Source of the DNA: Sulfurimonas sp.
GTDB lineage: Bacteria; Campylobacterota; Campylobacteria; Campylobacterales; Sulfurimonadaceae
Direction of reading: 5' to 3'
DNA length: 64,000 nt
Assembly (NCBI GenBank): GCA_011391635.1
Contig: JAABQD010000005.1
Location: 1 to 64,000, forward strand
Shown here: piece by piece, positions 27,487 through 38,089 of the stretch
Layout: every line of letters starts with the position of its first letter
Numbering within the stretch: position 1 is the first letter of the stretch
The notes under the pieces: model-generated
The model's input: the letters and a program-made list of their open reading frames with translations, nothing else
What the model was told of the DNA's origin: nothing
The model's database searches: none
Made by a program: the position numbers and the translations under genes

Positions 27487-28925
27487 TAGAGTTCCTCACT
27501 CTTTAAAAGTTCAAAAAAGTTAAAATGATGAAAAGTACCTTGATTGGCGGGAAAATCATCTATTGCCAACCAAAAATCGCCACTTGCAGGATATGAGACC
27601 AAACTCCACAAATTAGCAACACCTGCTTTAAATTCGCCGTTAGGGTTATCGGTAAAAAGCTCTTTCGGATAATTTGCACTGATGGTGGCTAAAATATTAT
27701 TTGTGTAAGATGTAGCCATTTTAGGTCTGGTTTGTTTTGTGTAAGGGTCATATCTGTCAGACATAATCTTTATCGCCGTATCTACATCAATATTTCCGTA
27801 ATTTTCATGAAGCAAAATATCGTATCTCTCAAACCGACAAGGAGCAGGAACAACAAAATTATAAGGATCCTTTTGACTGTTTAAATACTTTTCAATACTG
27901 CTGACATCGTTTAGTTGATATACAAGTTGCTGATCATAAACCATATTGTACCCCTCATAATCTTGATATCCGGGATAACAGATAGAATCATTGGCCTGCC
28001 ATAGCCGAGTATTATTTTGCATAGGGTGTCTCACGACTACCATTTTTGCCGAAGTTTCTACGACTGCAGCTTTTTTGGCATGAGCATCGGCACAATGGTA
28101 CGCTATACCGGTACATCTTGGATGATTGTAAAAAGTTTGAACCGCTTCATCAAGATTATTTGCATGAGTCAATAAAAGGCGTGTAAAAATACCGATACCG
28201 CAACCATCCATCGTTTCATAGATTGAAGCGTTATATTGCGTCATCATAGAGATACCTTTTTCGTTGAAACCACCATCCATTCCAATCATACCCGGAAAAC
28301 ACATATAAAGATGGGCATTTCCTATATCTGGGTTTACAATATACAAGTAGCGATTTTCAAGCTGATAAGGTAAATCTAAATTATCTTCATTCTTACAAAA
28401 AATCATATCTCCGTTGCCACCAACCGAATCGCCCCAAGCACTGAAGCTGCTGCATCCGGAGCCAGTAAGTACTGTTGTACCGGGACCATCAGGAGGATAT
28501 TGCCCCTTCACGCTTTCATCATCAATATTCCAATAATGGGGATGTGCATATATACACCATTGGTCATACATCGTGTTCCACAGTTTAATCTCATCGAAAG
28601 TTACATCGTATCCCGCTGCATTAGCTCCATCGGTTATCCCCTGCATCTCTTCTAAAAGCTCTAAAGGTGTATTTTTTTCCGCAATTTTTGCACCCTTTAC
28701 CATTTTTTTGTATGCTTCTTCATAACTGCTTTGTAGCGTCATAGAAACGACGGACGCTGCTGCCGGCAATGTTTGCGTTATCATAAGTTTAATTTTATCG
28801 GCCAAAAGGTACCCATGTTGATATCCGATTTCATAGTTACTGCCGCTTAACTTCACTATTTTCACACTCTCTTTATTTACAAGATTCCCTTTAGCCAATA
28901 TTTTTTGATTCGGTGAATAAAACAT
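27486..28925 (-). CDS. C45-type (acyltransferase/phospholipase-B-like) hydrolase
   Basis: This is a 479-aa Ntn-hydrolase-like protein. The candidate nucleophile is the Cys in LTGSGCSSFSAWGDSV, followed by GDMIFCKNEDN. The upstream block SGSNYEIGYQHGYLLADKI and EEMQGITDGANAAGYDVTFDEIKLWN are typical of the acyl-CoA:6-APA acyltransferase/C45 and phospholipase-B-like groups. Members cleave amide bonds after self-processing; the substrate here is unknown. No signal peptide is visible, so it is probably cytosolic. AAGG lies 7 nt before the ATG. It leads a three-gene operon with a hybrid kinase and a diguanylate cyclase. Confidence 0.75.
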   Translation of the reverse strand: MFYSPNQKILAKGNLVNKESVKIVKLSGSNYEIGYQHGYLLADKIKLMITQTLPAAASVVSMTLQSSYEEAYKKMVKGAKIAEKNTPLELLEEMQGITDGANAAGYDVTFDEIKLWNTMYDQWCIYAHPHYWNIDDESVKGQYPPDGPGTTVLTGSGCSSFSAWGDSVGGNGDMIFCKNEDNLDLPYQLENRYLYIVNPDIGNAHLYMCFPGMIGMDGGFNEKGISMMTQYNASIYETMDGCGIGIFTRLLLTHANNLDEAVQTFYNHPRCTGIAYHCADAHAKKAAVVETSAKMVVVRHPMQNNTRLWQANDSICYPGYQDYEGYNMVYDQQLVYQLNDVSSIEKYLNSQKDPYNFVVPAPCRFERYDILLHENYGNIDVDTAIKIMSDRYDPYTKQTRPKMATSYTNNILATISANYPKELFTDNPNGEFKAGVANLWSLVSYPASGDFWLAIDDFPANQGTFHHFNFFELLKSEEL

Positions 28926-29211
28926 AGCCCATCCTTAGATTTTAATTTTTGCCAACATGAAAAAACTTTTTTAAAACAATGTTTAATTTTAACATATTTA
29001 TTATGATTTTATTTCATTGCCAAAAACTTGTACAATGACGATGAAATTCAAAAATAGTGTGGTTTATTCGTTAAATGGGTTTGATATTAAATTAAGAGGT
29101 TGTTTTGAGAATTTGAAAGTGGCTCCATAAAAAAATTTATAAATATTTTCCATAGCTTTTTGGTTTTTCTTCTTTTTCATCTTATAAAACACCGCTAAAG
29201 AAAAAACAGAC
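28926..29211. other. Divergent intergenic region between C45-type gene and gatA
   Basis: Very AT-rich, with no ORF, hairpin or RNA that I can recognise. It must hold the promoter of the minus-strand hydrolase-kinase-cyclase operon; the exact site is not obvious. The gatA promoter begins at its right edge inside the 220-bp repeat. Confidence 0.5.
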
Positions 29212-29431
29212 ACATTTTGCTATAATACACCCCATAATTTATAACCATAGGAAAACTAGTGATTACATTAAAAGAAGCATTAAAATTAAGTAAAGAAGAA
29301 CTAGAAAATTTCAAAAACGATTTAAAAGCGAAGATACAAGCGCATCCTGAACTTAACGCTTACATCGATGTACTCAACATCGGCGAAGGTGTGCCGATAG
29401 CTATTAAGGACAATATCCAAGTCAAAGATTG
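29212..29431 (+). repeat. 220-bp direct repeat of gatA promoter and 5' end, copy 2 (intact gene)
   Basis: Partner of 23212-23431 at an offset of exactly 6,000 bp. It contains the gatA -10 TATAAT at 29221-29226, AGGA 7 nt before the GTG, and the first 57 codons. Confidence 0.9.
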
Positions 29432-30605
29432 GTCGGTAACATCTGGCTCAAACATCCTTCAAGGTTACATCGCTCCTTACAATGCAACTGTTATCGAGAA
29501 GATGATGGCATCAGGTTTAAGCCCGTTTGGTAGAACAAATATGGATGAATTTGCTATGGGTTCAACAACAGAATCAAGCTTTTATGGCAAAACATTAAAT
29601 CCACATGCCAATGACCGTGTTCCTGGCGGAAGCAGTGGCGGAAGTGCCGCGGCTGTTGGAGCGGGTCTTGCCATCGCTGCACTTGGAAGTGACACGGGTG
29701 GAAGTATCCGCCAACCTGCTGCATTTTGTGGAATTGTTGGGATGAAACCAACTTATGGACGCGTGAGCCGTTATGGTTTAGGTGCGTATGCTTCTTCACT
29801 TGACCAAATAGGACCAATGACGCAAAATGTGGAAGATGCGGCGATTTTGTACGACATTATCAGCGGACATGATGCAAAAGACTCCACAAGTGCAGACATG
29901 AATGACAAAGTTTGCGACAAACTCAATCCAGACCGTAAACTCCGCATCGCAGTACTTCCAAAGTACATTGAAAACGCTTCACAAGATGTAAAAGATGCGT
30001 ATGCAAAAGCGACACAAGCACTCAAAGACGCTGGACATGAGATAGTAGAAAAAGAGCTTATGGACGCAAAATATGACATTTCAGCGTACTACATCACAGC
30101 GACCGCAGAGGCTACAACAAACTTGGCTAGATATGACGGTATCAGATATGGAAACCGTAAAATCGGCAAAGACCTGAATGACACTTTTGTAAAAACAAGA
30201 AGTGAAGGCTTCGGCGATGAAGTAAAACGCCGTATCTTACTTGGCAACTTCGTTCTCTCAAGCGGATATTATGATGCATACTATGTCAAAGCACAAAAAG
30301 TGCGTCACCTTATCAAAGATGAGTATGCAAAAATATTTGAAACAGTGGATTTGATTCTCTCTCCAGTTGCACCAAGTGTTGCAAACAAATTCGGCGAGTT
30401 TTCAAACCCGATGGAGATGTATTTGAGCGACATTTACACTATCAGCGTAAACCTAGCAGGACTTCCAGCCATCGCACTTCCAATCTCAAAAAGCAGTGAA
30501 GGAATGCCAGTAGGACTTCAACTTATCGCTAAAGCATACGATGAGCAGACACTATTTGATGGGGCTTTGAGTTTGGAAAAAGCTATAAACTATGCACAAG
30601 AGTAA
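29259..30605 (+). CDS. gatA: Asp-tRNA(Asn)/Glu-tRNA(Gln) amidotransferase subunit A
   Basis: GatA is the amidase subunit of GatCAB, which turns misacylated Glu-tRNA(Gln) and Asp-tRNA(Asn) into the correct products. The Ser-cisSer-Lys triad is visible: Lys in VPIAIKDN (K50), Ser in [13 protein letters not shown], and Ser in [14 protein letters not shown]. At 448 aa it is slightly shorter than many GatA proteins but complete. The start is GTG. gatB and gatC are not adjacent. A broken copy of its first 57 codons lies 6 kb upstream. One DUS-like word encodes NPHAND. Confidence 0.96.
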   Translation: MITLKEALKLSKEELENFKNDLKAKIQAHPELNAYIDVLNIGEGVPIAIKDNIQVKDWSVTSGSNILQGYIAPYNATVIEKMMASGLSPFGRTNMDEFAMGSTTESSFYGKTLNPHANDRVPGGSSGGSAAAVGAGLAIAALGSDTGGSIRQPAAFCGIVGMKPTYGRVSRYGLGAYASSLDQIGPMTQNVEDAAILYDIISGHDAKDSTSADMNDKVCDKLNPDRKLRIAVLPKYIENASQDVKDAYAKATQALKDAGHEIVEKELMDAKYDISAYYITATAEATTNLARYDGIRYGNRKIGKDLNDTFVKTRSEGFGDEVKRRILLGNFVLSSGYYDAYYVKAQKVRHLIKDEYAKIFETVDLILSPVAPSVANKFGEFSNPMEMYLSDIYTISVNLAGLPAIALPISKSSEGMPVGLQLIAKAYDEQTLFDGALSLEKAINYAQE

Positions 30606-30639
30606 AGTGTAAATATACAACTAAGAAGAGTGAACTCTA

Positions 30640-31146
30640 ATGAATAAATACTCAAAAGCTTATACAAAATTAGCTCAGTTTGGAAGAGAGTTACTTGACA
30701 AACCATCCCTTATGGATGGACTACCACTCATTTCGCAATATGCAAAAGATGTTATTGGAGCTCAAAGATGTTCCATATTTATCTATGATACACAAAAAAA
30801 TGAGTTATGGACTACATTAGCGGATGGGGTTGAAAAAATCGTTGTACCTTCAGATAAAGGAATTGTAGGCTATACAATACAAAGCCAAGAGCCTTGCATA
30901 GAAAATGATGCCTATTCAAGTCCTCATTTCTTGGCTGACATCGATAAACAAACCGGATATATTACAAAAAATATCGGTACTTCTCCTATCTTTGATTCAC
31001 AAAAAAAGATTTTAGGTGTTTTGCAAATCCTCAACAAAGAGGGTGATTTTGTTGCAGAAGATGTGAAATTTATGACTTTTTTTTCTCATTACATTAGTGG
31101 ATTTCTTGAGTTAGTCAATTTATATGAAAAAATCAAAAAACAGTAG
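30640..31146 (+). CDS. GAF domain protein
   Basis: This 168-aa protein is almost entirely one GAF domain (about residues 20-160): AKDVIGAQRCSIFIYD, EKIVVPSDKGIVGYTIQSQEPCIENDAY, and SPIFDSQKKILGVLQILNKEG. No output domain is attached, so it would act by binding a small ligand and contacting a partner. It lies 34 nt after gatA and the next gene starts just after its stop. The ligand is unknown. Confidence 0.8.
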   Translation: MNKYSKAYTKLAQFGRELLDKPSLMDGLPLISQYAKDVIGAQRCSIFIYDTQKNELWTTLADGVEKIVVPSDKGIVGYTIQSQEPCIENDAYSSPHFLADIDKQTGYITKNIGTSPIFDSQKKILGVLQILNKEGDFVAEDVKFMTFFSHYISGFLELVNLYEKIKKQ

Positions 31147-31156
31147 AGGAACTCCA

Positions 31157-31726
31157 ATGCTTCAAAAAACTTTTTTTCATCTCCTACTCACACTCTCACT
31201 CTTTTCATTTACACATGCCGAGGAGGCTGACCCTCTTGAATTATATTGGTGGATAGAAGCACTTGATGGCAATTGGACGCTCTCCCCTGCTCAAAATCAG
31301 ACAGGAACTGACTCCTACAAACATGAAGCAGTTTTACCTCTGGCTGGTACAGATGCGACAGGAATAGCTTTTAAATCTATCGGTGCAAAAAGCACCGTCC
31401 AAGAGGACCTCTTGCCAAATACAAAAAAACAGATGGTTACCATGTATCACTGTAAAAGTTCTGAGTGCCAACAAGTCAAAGCAACACACTACTGTGTCAA
31501 ACAAAATCAGCCAGAATTTTTAGCCAATCTTGCTGTGAGCACCAAGGAAAGAATTGTTTTTGACTGTGACATGAGTACAGAGTTATGTCGCTCCAATGAA
31601 GACCATGTGCACCAAATCATCCATGAACTCTCCAACAATGGCAAACACCTCAAAAGCTCCTATCTCAGCTGGGAAAATCAAAAACCAAAAGAAAATAGTT
31701 CCATCTATCACTTCGATAGAAAATAG
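31157..31726 (+). CDS. Putative periplasmic protein of unknown function
   Basis: The start at 31157 (MLQKTFFHLLLTLSLFS) is preferred over the track start because GAGGAA lies 6 nt upstream and a clean signal peptide ending THA-EEA follows. The mature protein of about 170 residues has four or five Cys (MYHCKSSECQQ, HYCVKQ, DCDMSTELC), suggesting disulfides. I do not recognise the family. It ends 3 nt from the convergent DUF155 gene. Confidence 0.6.
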   Translation: MLQKTFFHLLLTLSLFSFTHAEEADPLELYWWIEALDGNWTLSPAQNQTGTDSYKHEAVLPLAGTDATGIAFKSIGAKSTVQEDLLPNTKKQMVTMYHCKSSECQQVKATHYCVKQNQPEFLANLAVSTKERIVFDCDMSTELCRSNEDHVHQIIHELSNNGKHLKSSYLSWENQKPKENSSIYHFDRK

Positions 31727-31729
31727 CTT

Positions 31730-32533
31730 TTAAATAAAATTTGGCTTTATAATATACTCATAGGTTGAAAAAAGTATCTCAATAGCGATAAGCCAAATAA
31801 TAATCCACTCCAAAAATTCACTCGATTTTTGGTTCACTCTGTCTGTTATAAACTCTACAGACTCTTTTAAAAATGATATCTTATACTCTACAGTCTCAAA
31901 TCTTGACTTTAACTCCAATTGAAGTGCAAGTTGATTATAGAGAGACTCAAGCTCTAAATCATCCCAAACAATATCTGGTTTATCGAGTAAATAGAGCTGA
32001 CTTAGTATTTCAAATCTCTCTTTTGCGATACCTCCTGCAAAACTCATTAAATTTTTTCTGTCTTTTGCTTTAATATTTTCTATTTTGTCATAGAGTTTTT
32101 TACTCTCAAGCATTTTTTTCTCAAGCGATTTTTCTCTTATTTCAAGTCCGACACTTTGAGAAAGAGCAAGTGATATTATAGATGCAACAGAGTTGTTAAA
32201 CTTATTATATTTAATAGTATGTGTGTCAATAAGCGGTTTTTCATACAATATATCTATCAACATTGGATAATCCTGATTAATCAACGCTGTTTCATAGTTG
32301 TTTGCTTCTTTAATTTTGAGGCGTTGAAGAAATGATTTTATTTCATCATGGCTGAAGTTACAAAAGGTTATAACCCCAAAAGAGGTAGTAAATATAAATT
32401 TATTATTTGCAATTTCTCCTATAAATGACTTTTCTATGGTGCTTAACACCAAGCCAGGAAACTCTTTTTCTAAATCTTGCTTAGTTATCACTATAGGAAT
32501 TTCTACAGATACAAAGAGTACATTTGATTTCAT
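31730..32533 (-). CDS. RMND1/DUF155 family membrane protein
   Basis: The 267-aa protein has the DUF155 layout: an N-terminal alpha/beta region (FIFTTSFGVITFCNFS), a helical middle with SIISLALSQSVGLEIREKSLEK, the block DIVWDDLELESLYNQLALQLELKSR, and one C-terminal membrane helix (WIIIWLIAIEILFSTYEYI). Relatives include yeast Rmd1/Sif and mitochondrial RMND1. The bacterial role is not established. It is a stand-alone gene. Confidence 0.8.
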   Translation of the reverse strand: MKSNVLFVSVEIPIVITKQDLEKEFPGLVLSTIEKSFIGEIANNKFIFTTSFGVITFCNFSHDEIKSFLQRLKIKEANNYETALINQDYPMLIDILYEKPLIDTHTIKYNKFNNSVASIISLALSQSVGLEIREKSLEKKMLESKKLYDKIENIKAKDRKNLMSFAGGIAKERFEILSQLYLLDKPDIVWDDLELESLYNQLALQLELKSRFETVEYKISFLKESVEFITDRVNQKSSEFLEWIIIWLIAIEILFSTYEYIIKPNFI

Positions 32534-32615
32534 TTTTTTACCTTAATCATTTTTTTATCTTCTTTAATTATACACATTTAAAACTCTCTTTACCTCTTTT
32601 TAACCACACAAAAGC

Positions 32616-32621
32616 TATAAT
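32616..32621 (+). promoter_or_regulatory. -10 box for guaB
   Basis: AAAGCTATAATCC places a perfect TATAAT 44 nt before the guaB ATG. Confidence 0.5.
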
Positions 32622-32637
32622 CCAAAGAATTTTATAG

Positions 32638-34110
<1,473 letters not shown>

Positions 34111-34118
34111 CACCCTTT

Positions 34119-34146
34119 TGGCATGTGGAACTATTTCCACATGCCA
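34119..34146. repeat. Perfect inverted pair of the DUS-like motif after guaB
   Basis: TGGCATGTGGAA (34119-34130) and TTCCACATGCCA (34135-34146) form a 12-bp perfect stem with a 4-nt loop, 8 nt after the guaB stop. A stable terminator-like hairpin is expected. The track ORF starting at 34123 begins inside this hairpin, which argues against that start. Confidence 0.8.
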
Positions 34147-34164
34147 ACTTCTATGGAGTCCACA

Positions 34165-34656
34165 ATGAACAACATTACATACGCTGGTTTTTGGATTCGT
34201 TTCATCGCCTCACTTTTAGATTTTTTTATTTTAGCCCTTCCTATTGGTGTAGTTATCTACTTTTTGAGTGATGGAAACTGGTTTGATTTTGCTCAGTACC
34301 AACAAAATATGAATATGGCAATGAGCGGAAATCCACATGCCACAGATATACAACCAAAAACTTCTACAGAGTGGGAACTTCTTTTTCAATTATCTGTGTT
34401 AGCTATTACTCTGTTTTTTTGGAAAAAATGGAGTGGAGCCACTCCTGGCAAAAAAATGTTGCACATAAAAATTGTCGATGCCACTACATTTGGTGCTATC
34501 AGCAACAAACAAGCAATTATCCGCTCACTTGGCTATGTTCTCTCGACACTTCCTCTTTTGTTTGGTTTTTTTATGGCAGTTTTGAGAAAAGATAAAAGAA
34601 CTTTGCATGATTTAGTAGCAGGAACAGCCGTTATATACGATGAGACACGAGAGTAA
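34165..34656 (+). CDS. RDD family membrane protein
   Basis: I place the start at ATG 34165 (MNNITYAGFWIRF), with GGAG 6 nt upstream. The RDD domain has the Arg/Asp-containing first helix (GFWIRFIASLLDFFILALP), a second helix region, and the GATPGKKMLHIKIVD block with a late RTLHDLVAGTAVIYDE. It is 163 aa with about three membrane helices. Function unknown; some RDD proteins act as transport or Na+/H+ related proteins. One DUS-like word encodes NPHATD. Confidence 0.85.
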   Translation: MNNITYAGFWIRFIASLLDFFILALPIGVVIYFLSDGNWFDFAQYQQNMNMAMSGNPHATDIQPKTSTEWELLFQLSVLAITLFFWKKWSGATPGKKMLHIKIVDATTFGAISNKQAIIRSLGYVLSTLPLLFGFFMAVLRKDKRTLHDLVAGTAVIYDETRE

Positions 34657-34680
34657 AACGCTCTCTTAAGTCATTTTTGC

Positions 34681-34686
34681 TAAAAT
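34681..34686 (+). promoter_or_regulatory. Possible -10 box for metY-metX
   Basis: TTTGCTAAAATACC contains TAAAAT 47 nt before the metY ATG. I searched this 76-bp gap for a SAM riboswitch and saw none. Confidence 0.35.
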
Positions 34687-34732
34687 ACCGAAAATATTTC
34701 AGACTCGTAATTTTAAAAATGGGGAAAACAAG

Positions 34733-36004
34733 ATGGATTTACAGACAAGAGCATTACACGCAGGATATGAAAAAGATTCTAACAGAACTATGGCTGTTCC
34801 TATTTATCAAACAACTGCTTATGATTTTGGAACAACAGATTTTGCAGCAAGTAGTTTTAATTTAGAGCAAGGTACAGACCATGTCTATACAAGAGTTGGA
34901 AACCCAACAAATGCTATTTTAGAGAGAAGATTTGCTGAACTTGAAGATGGAAGTGGATGTTTAGCTGTTGCTAGTGGAATGGCAGCCATATTTTACTCTA
35001 TTTTAAATATAACCGAAGCTGGTGACAATATAGTTGTATCTAATCAACTTTATGGAGGAACTGTCACTCTATTTACTCAAACACTGAAAAAACTAGGCAT
35101 AGAAGCAAGATTTTTTGATGTTCACTCCCTGCACGAAATAGAACCTTTGATTGATAATAAAACAAAGTGTATCTTTTTTGAGGCAATTTCTAACCCTAGC
35201 ATTGATGTACCTGATTTTGATGAAATTATCAAAATTTCTAATAAACACAATATTCTTACAATCGTTGATAATACTGTTGCTACACCAATGTTACTCCAAC
35301 CTCTTCTTTTGGGTGCAGATGTTGTTGTGCATAGTGCAAGTAAATATACAACAGGGCAAGGTACTGCAATCGGCGGACTCATTGTTGAAAGAAAGAACCT
35401 ATCTGAAAAAATAAAAGGCAATACTCGTTATCCATATTTTAATGAACCAGAACCTAGCTACAATGGTTTAGTTTTTGCAGATTCTGTTGTAAGTGGAATA
35501 CTTTTTACTTTTAGAGCAAGAATGGTGTTGTTAAGAGATACGGGTGCGGTAATCAGTCCATTTAATGCTTGGTTATTGATACAAGGATTGGAGACCTTAT
35601 ATCTTAGAATAAAACAACATTCACAAAATGCTTTAGAAATGGCACAATGGCTCGAATCTCAAAGCATAGTGGTTAAAGTGAATTATCCTTTACTTAAAGG
35701 AAATAAAAACTATGAAAATGCATTAAAATATTTAACAAAAGGTGCAAGTGGTATTCTTAGTTTTGAAGTCAAAAACTTTGAAACGGCAAAAAAGATTTTA
35801 GACAAAGTGAATATTTTTTCCATTGTTGCAAACATCGGTGACTCTAAATCAATTATCACACACCCAGCCTCTACAACGCATCAACAACTCAATGATGCAG
35901 AACTTTTGGCATGTGGAGTTCCTGCTGGACTTATCCGTATCTCTTGCGGATTAGAGTCTGCAAAAGATTTGATTGCAGATATGAAACAGGCATTAGAGGC
36001 GTAA
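34733..36004 (+). CDS. metY: O-acetylhomoserine sulfhydrylase
   Basis: This PLP gamma-family enzyme makes homocysteine from O-acetylhomoserine and sulfide, by-passing cystathionine. The PLP lysine is K204 in VVHSASKYTTGQGTAIGG. The N-terminal MDLQTRALHAGYEKD and YTRVGNPTNAILERR are typical. At 423 aa it is the longer MetY type rather than MetB/MetZ (about 380-400). metX follows after 3 nt, giving the acetylation plus direct sulfhydrylation pair, a natural fit for a sulfide-rich lifestyle. Confidence 0.93.
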   Translation: MDLQTRALHAGYEKDSNRTMAVPIYQTTAYDFGTTDFAASSFNLEQGTDHVYTRVGNPTNAILERRFAELEDGSGCLAVASGMAAIFYSILNITEAGDNIVVSNQLYGGTVTLFTQTLKKLGIEARFFDVHSLHEIEPLIDNKTKCIFFEAISNPSIDVPDFDEIIKISNKHNILTIVDNTVATPMLLQPLLLGADVVVHSASKYTTGQGTAIGGLIVERKNLSEKIKGNTRYPYFNEPEPSYNGLVFADSVVSGILFTFRARMVLLRDTGAVISPFNAWLLIQGLETLYLRIKQHSQNALEMAQWLESQSIVVKVNYPLLKGNKNYENALKYLTKGASGILSFEVKNFETAKKILDKVNIFSIVANIGDSKSIITHPASTTHQQLNDAELLACGVPAGLIRISCGLESAKDLIADMKQALEA

Positions 36005-36007
36005 CTT

Positions 36008-37126
36008 TTGTCACTCAACCTACAAACACACACTGAGCATTTTACCAATCCACTCTACTTGGAGAGTGGGCGTATTTTAGAGCCGTATGATATTATTTAT
36101 GAGACATACGGAACGCTCAATGATGATAAAAGTAATGTCATCGTCATCTGCCATGCACTCACAGGTTCACACCACTGTGCAGGAGTTTATGAAGATGATA
36201 ATAAAGCTGGTTGGTGGGATGGTCTTATCGGCTCAGGCAAAGCAATCGACACAGATAAATATTTTGTCATCTGCTCTAATGTTATCGGAAGTTGTTTTGG
36301 TTCTACTGGACCGATGAGTCTAAGATATCCACACAATGAACACTACCGCTATAAATTTCCAGTCGTCACAATCAAAGACATGGTAAAAGCACAAAGAATC
36401 CTCTTTGACAGACTGGGTATTCACAATGTTTATGCCATTATCGGTGGTTCTATGGGCGGAATGCAGGCACTTGTTTTTGCAGTACATTATCCCAATTTTG
36501 CCAAAAAAATCATCACTATGGCTACAACGTATGCAACACAGCCATGGGCAATAGCTTTTAATAAAATCGCTCAAGAGGCAATTTTAAAAGACCCTGATTT
36601 TAAACATGGCTACTATGAAAGTGAACATGTCAAAAAATATGGACTCTCTGGCATGTCCATTGGACGCATGGCTGGACATATCAGCTTCTTATCTCCTGAG
36701 AGTATGCAAAGTAAATTTGGTCGCGATTATAAGCTTACAGATGGACTTTATGAACTTTTTGGCAAGTTTCAAGTGGAATCCTATCTCGAGTATAATAGCT
36801 ACAATTTTGCAAAGTGGTTTGACCCGCTCACGCATCTCTACATCACAAAAGCTATCAATATTTTTGATATCACAAGAGGTTTTGATTCGCTTGAAGAAGC
36901 GATGCAAAAAGTTCAAGCCCAGTTACACCTTATGAGCTTCAAAAATGACCTCCTCTTTCGAAGTTCTGAGATGCAAGAGATAGAAAATGTATTCAAAAAA
37001 ATCGGAAATACAAACCATACATATCTCGATATAGAGAGCGATTATGGACATGATGCTTTTTTAGTAGAGCTTGATAAATTTGAAGATTATGTAAAGGATA
37101 TACTCGATGGCAAAAGAGAAGTTTGA
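36008..37126 (+). CDS. metX: Homoserine O-acetyltransferase
   Basis: This alpha/beta-hydrolase enzyme acetylates homoserine with acetyl-CoA. The nucleophile is S148 in AIIGGSMGGMQAL; the distal His is in SDYGHDAFLVE. NVIGSCFGSTGP and the RMAGHISFLS segment are family landmarks. Length 372 aa is normal. It starts with TTG, with GAGG about 8 nt upstream. It is coupled to metY upstream and overlaps xseB by 20 nt. Confidence 0.94.
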   Translation: MSLNLQTHTEHFTNPLYLESGRILEPYDIIYETYGTLNDDKSNVIVICHALTGSHHCAGVYEDDNKAGWWDGLIGSGKAIDTDKYFVICSNVIGSCFGSTGPMSLRYPHNEHYRYKFPVVTIKDMVKAQRILFDRLGIHNVYAIIGGSMGGMQALVFAVHYPNFAKKIITMATTYATQPWAIAFNKIAQEAILKDPDFKHGYYESEHVKKYGLSGMSIGRMAGHISFLSPESMQSKFGRDYKLTDGLYELFGKFQVESYLEYNSYNFAKWFDPLTHLYITKAINIFDITRGFDSLEEAMQKVQAQLHLMSFKNDLLFRSSEMQEIENVFKKIGNTNHTYLDIESDYGHDAFLVELDKFEDYVKDILDGKREV

Positions 37127-37292
37127 AACAAAACTAGAGAGTGCGAAAAAGATTTTAGAGACACTCATGAATCCTGAAATTACACTTGAAGAGAGTGTAA
37201 AAGCTTATGAAAAAGGGATGGGCGAACTCACAGAGGCACAAAAAATGCTTGAAGAAGCAGTCATCAAAATCAATGAAATAAAGAGTAACTAG
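37107..37292 (+). CDS. xseB: Exodeoxyribonuclease VII small subunit
   Basis: This is a 61-aa two-helix protein (FETKLESAKKILETLMNPEITLEESVKAYEKG) with the XseB signature. It would assemble with XseA to degrade single-stranded DNA. xseA is not in the window. It overlaps the metX end and its stop overlaps the GTG of the next gene (TAGTG), so translation of the cluster appears coupled. Confidence 0.9.
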   Translation: MAKEKFETKLESAKKILETLMNPEITLEESVKAYEKGMGELTEAQKMLEEAVIKINEIKSN

Positions 37293-38089
37293 TGAAAGCA
37301 GCCGTCCTTCAGCTCAGTGCCCAAGGCATGAGTTCTACCAAACTTTACAACTATATCCGTATCGCTTCAAAAAATGGCGTCAAAGTTTTGCTCTTAGGCG
37401 AATATATCCTCAACCCTTTTTTTAAAGAGCTTAAATCTCTCTCTGTTGCAATGATAAAAGAACAAGCAGAGCATCAAACAAAAGTACTCAAAGAGTTGGC
37501 AACAACCTATCGCATGACGATTGTAGCTCCTCTTGTCATTGTTAAAAAACAAAAAGTATATAAAACTATTGTCAAATTTTCTCCAACATCCACAGCATAC
37601 TATCAGCAACAACTTCTCATCAACTACCCACACTGGAATGAAGAAAAATTCTTTGCAAACGAAGCCAAACCACTCAAATCGCCTTTAACTTTTAAAGTAG
37701 ATAACTTTAAATTTGCCATCCTAAGTGGCTTTGAACTCCATTTTGATGAACTTTGGTCGCATATATCCGAAAAAAATATCGACTGTGTTCTTGTACCAAG
37801 CGTCTCCACTTTTGACTCGTTTGAGCGATGGAAAATGCTCGTACAAACCCGTGCATTTACGCATAACTGCTTTGTTCTACGAGCAAACCGTATCGGCGAA
37901 TATCAGGACAAAGATGTGACTTGGCACTTTTATGGAGACTCTCTTTTGGTCTCTCCAGATGGTGATATCCTCAACCATCTTGGCAACAAAGAGGAGCTTA
38001 TGATAGTCGATATGCACCACAGTGAGGTAGTTCACTCTCGTCGCACTTGGGGATTTCATGAGATGACACACAAAAGAAAAGCTCTATGA
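37292..38089 (+). CDS. Nitrilase-superfamily protein, apparently lacking the catalytic Cys
   Basis: The 265-aa fold is of the carbon-nitrogen hydrolase type: MKAAVLQLSAQG start, Glu in VLLLGEYILNP, and the late QTRAFTHNCFVLRANRIG block. In active members the nucleophile sits in a CxDLRFPE-type block; here the aligned segment is ILSGFELHFDELW, with Gly at the Cys position. The region that usually carries the catalytic Lys (YxKxHL) reads QQQLLINYPHW, so the Lys is also doubtful. This looks like a pseudo-enzyme or a very altered member. GTG start; its stop overlaps the ThiF-family gene. Confidence 0.75.
   Translation: MKAAVLQLSAQGMSSTKLYNYIRIASKNGVKVLLLGEYILNPFFKELKSLSVAMIKEQAEHQTKVLKELATTYRMTIVAPLVIVKKQKVYKTIVKFSPTSTAYYQQQLLINYPHWNEEKFFANEAKPLKSPLTFKVDNFKFAILSGFELHFDELWSHISEKNIDCVLVPSVSTFDSFERWKMLVQTRAFTHNCFVLRANRIGEYQDKDVTWHFYGDSLLVSPDGDILNHLGNKEELMIVDMHHSEVVHSRRTWGFHEMTHKRKAL

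Noticed and set aside
34657-34732. Possible SAM riboswitch before metY-metX
   Set aside because: The gap is only 76 bp and I see none of the conserved helices or core bases.
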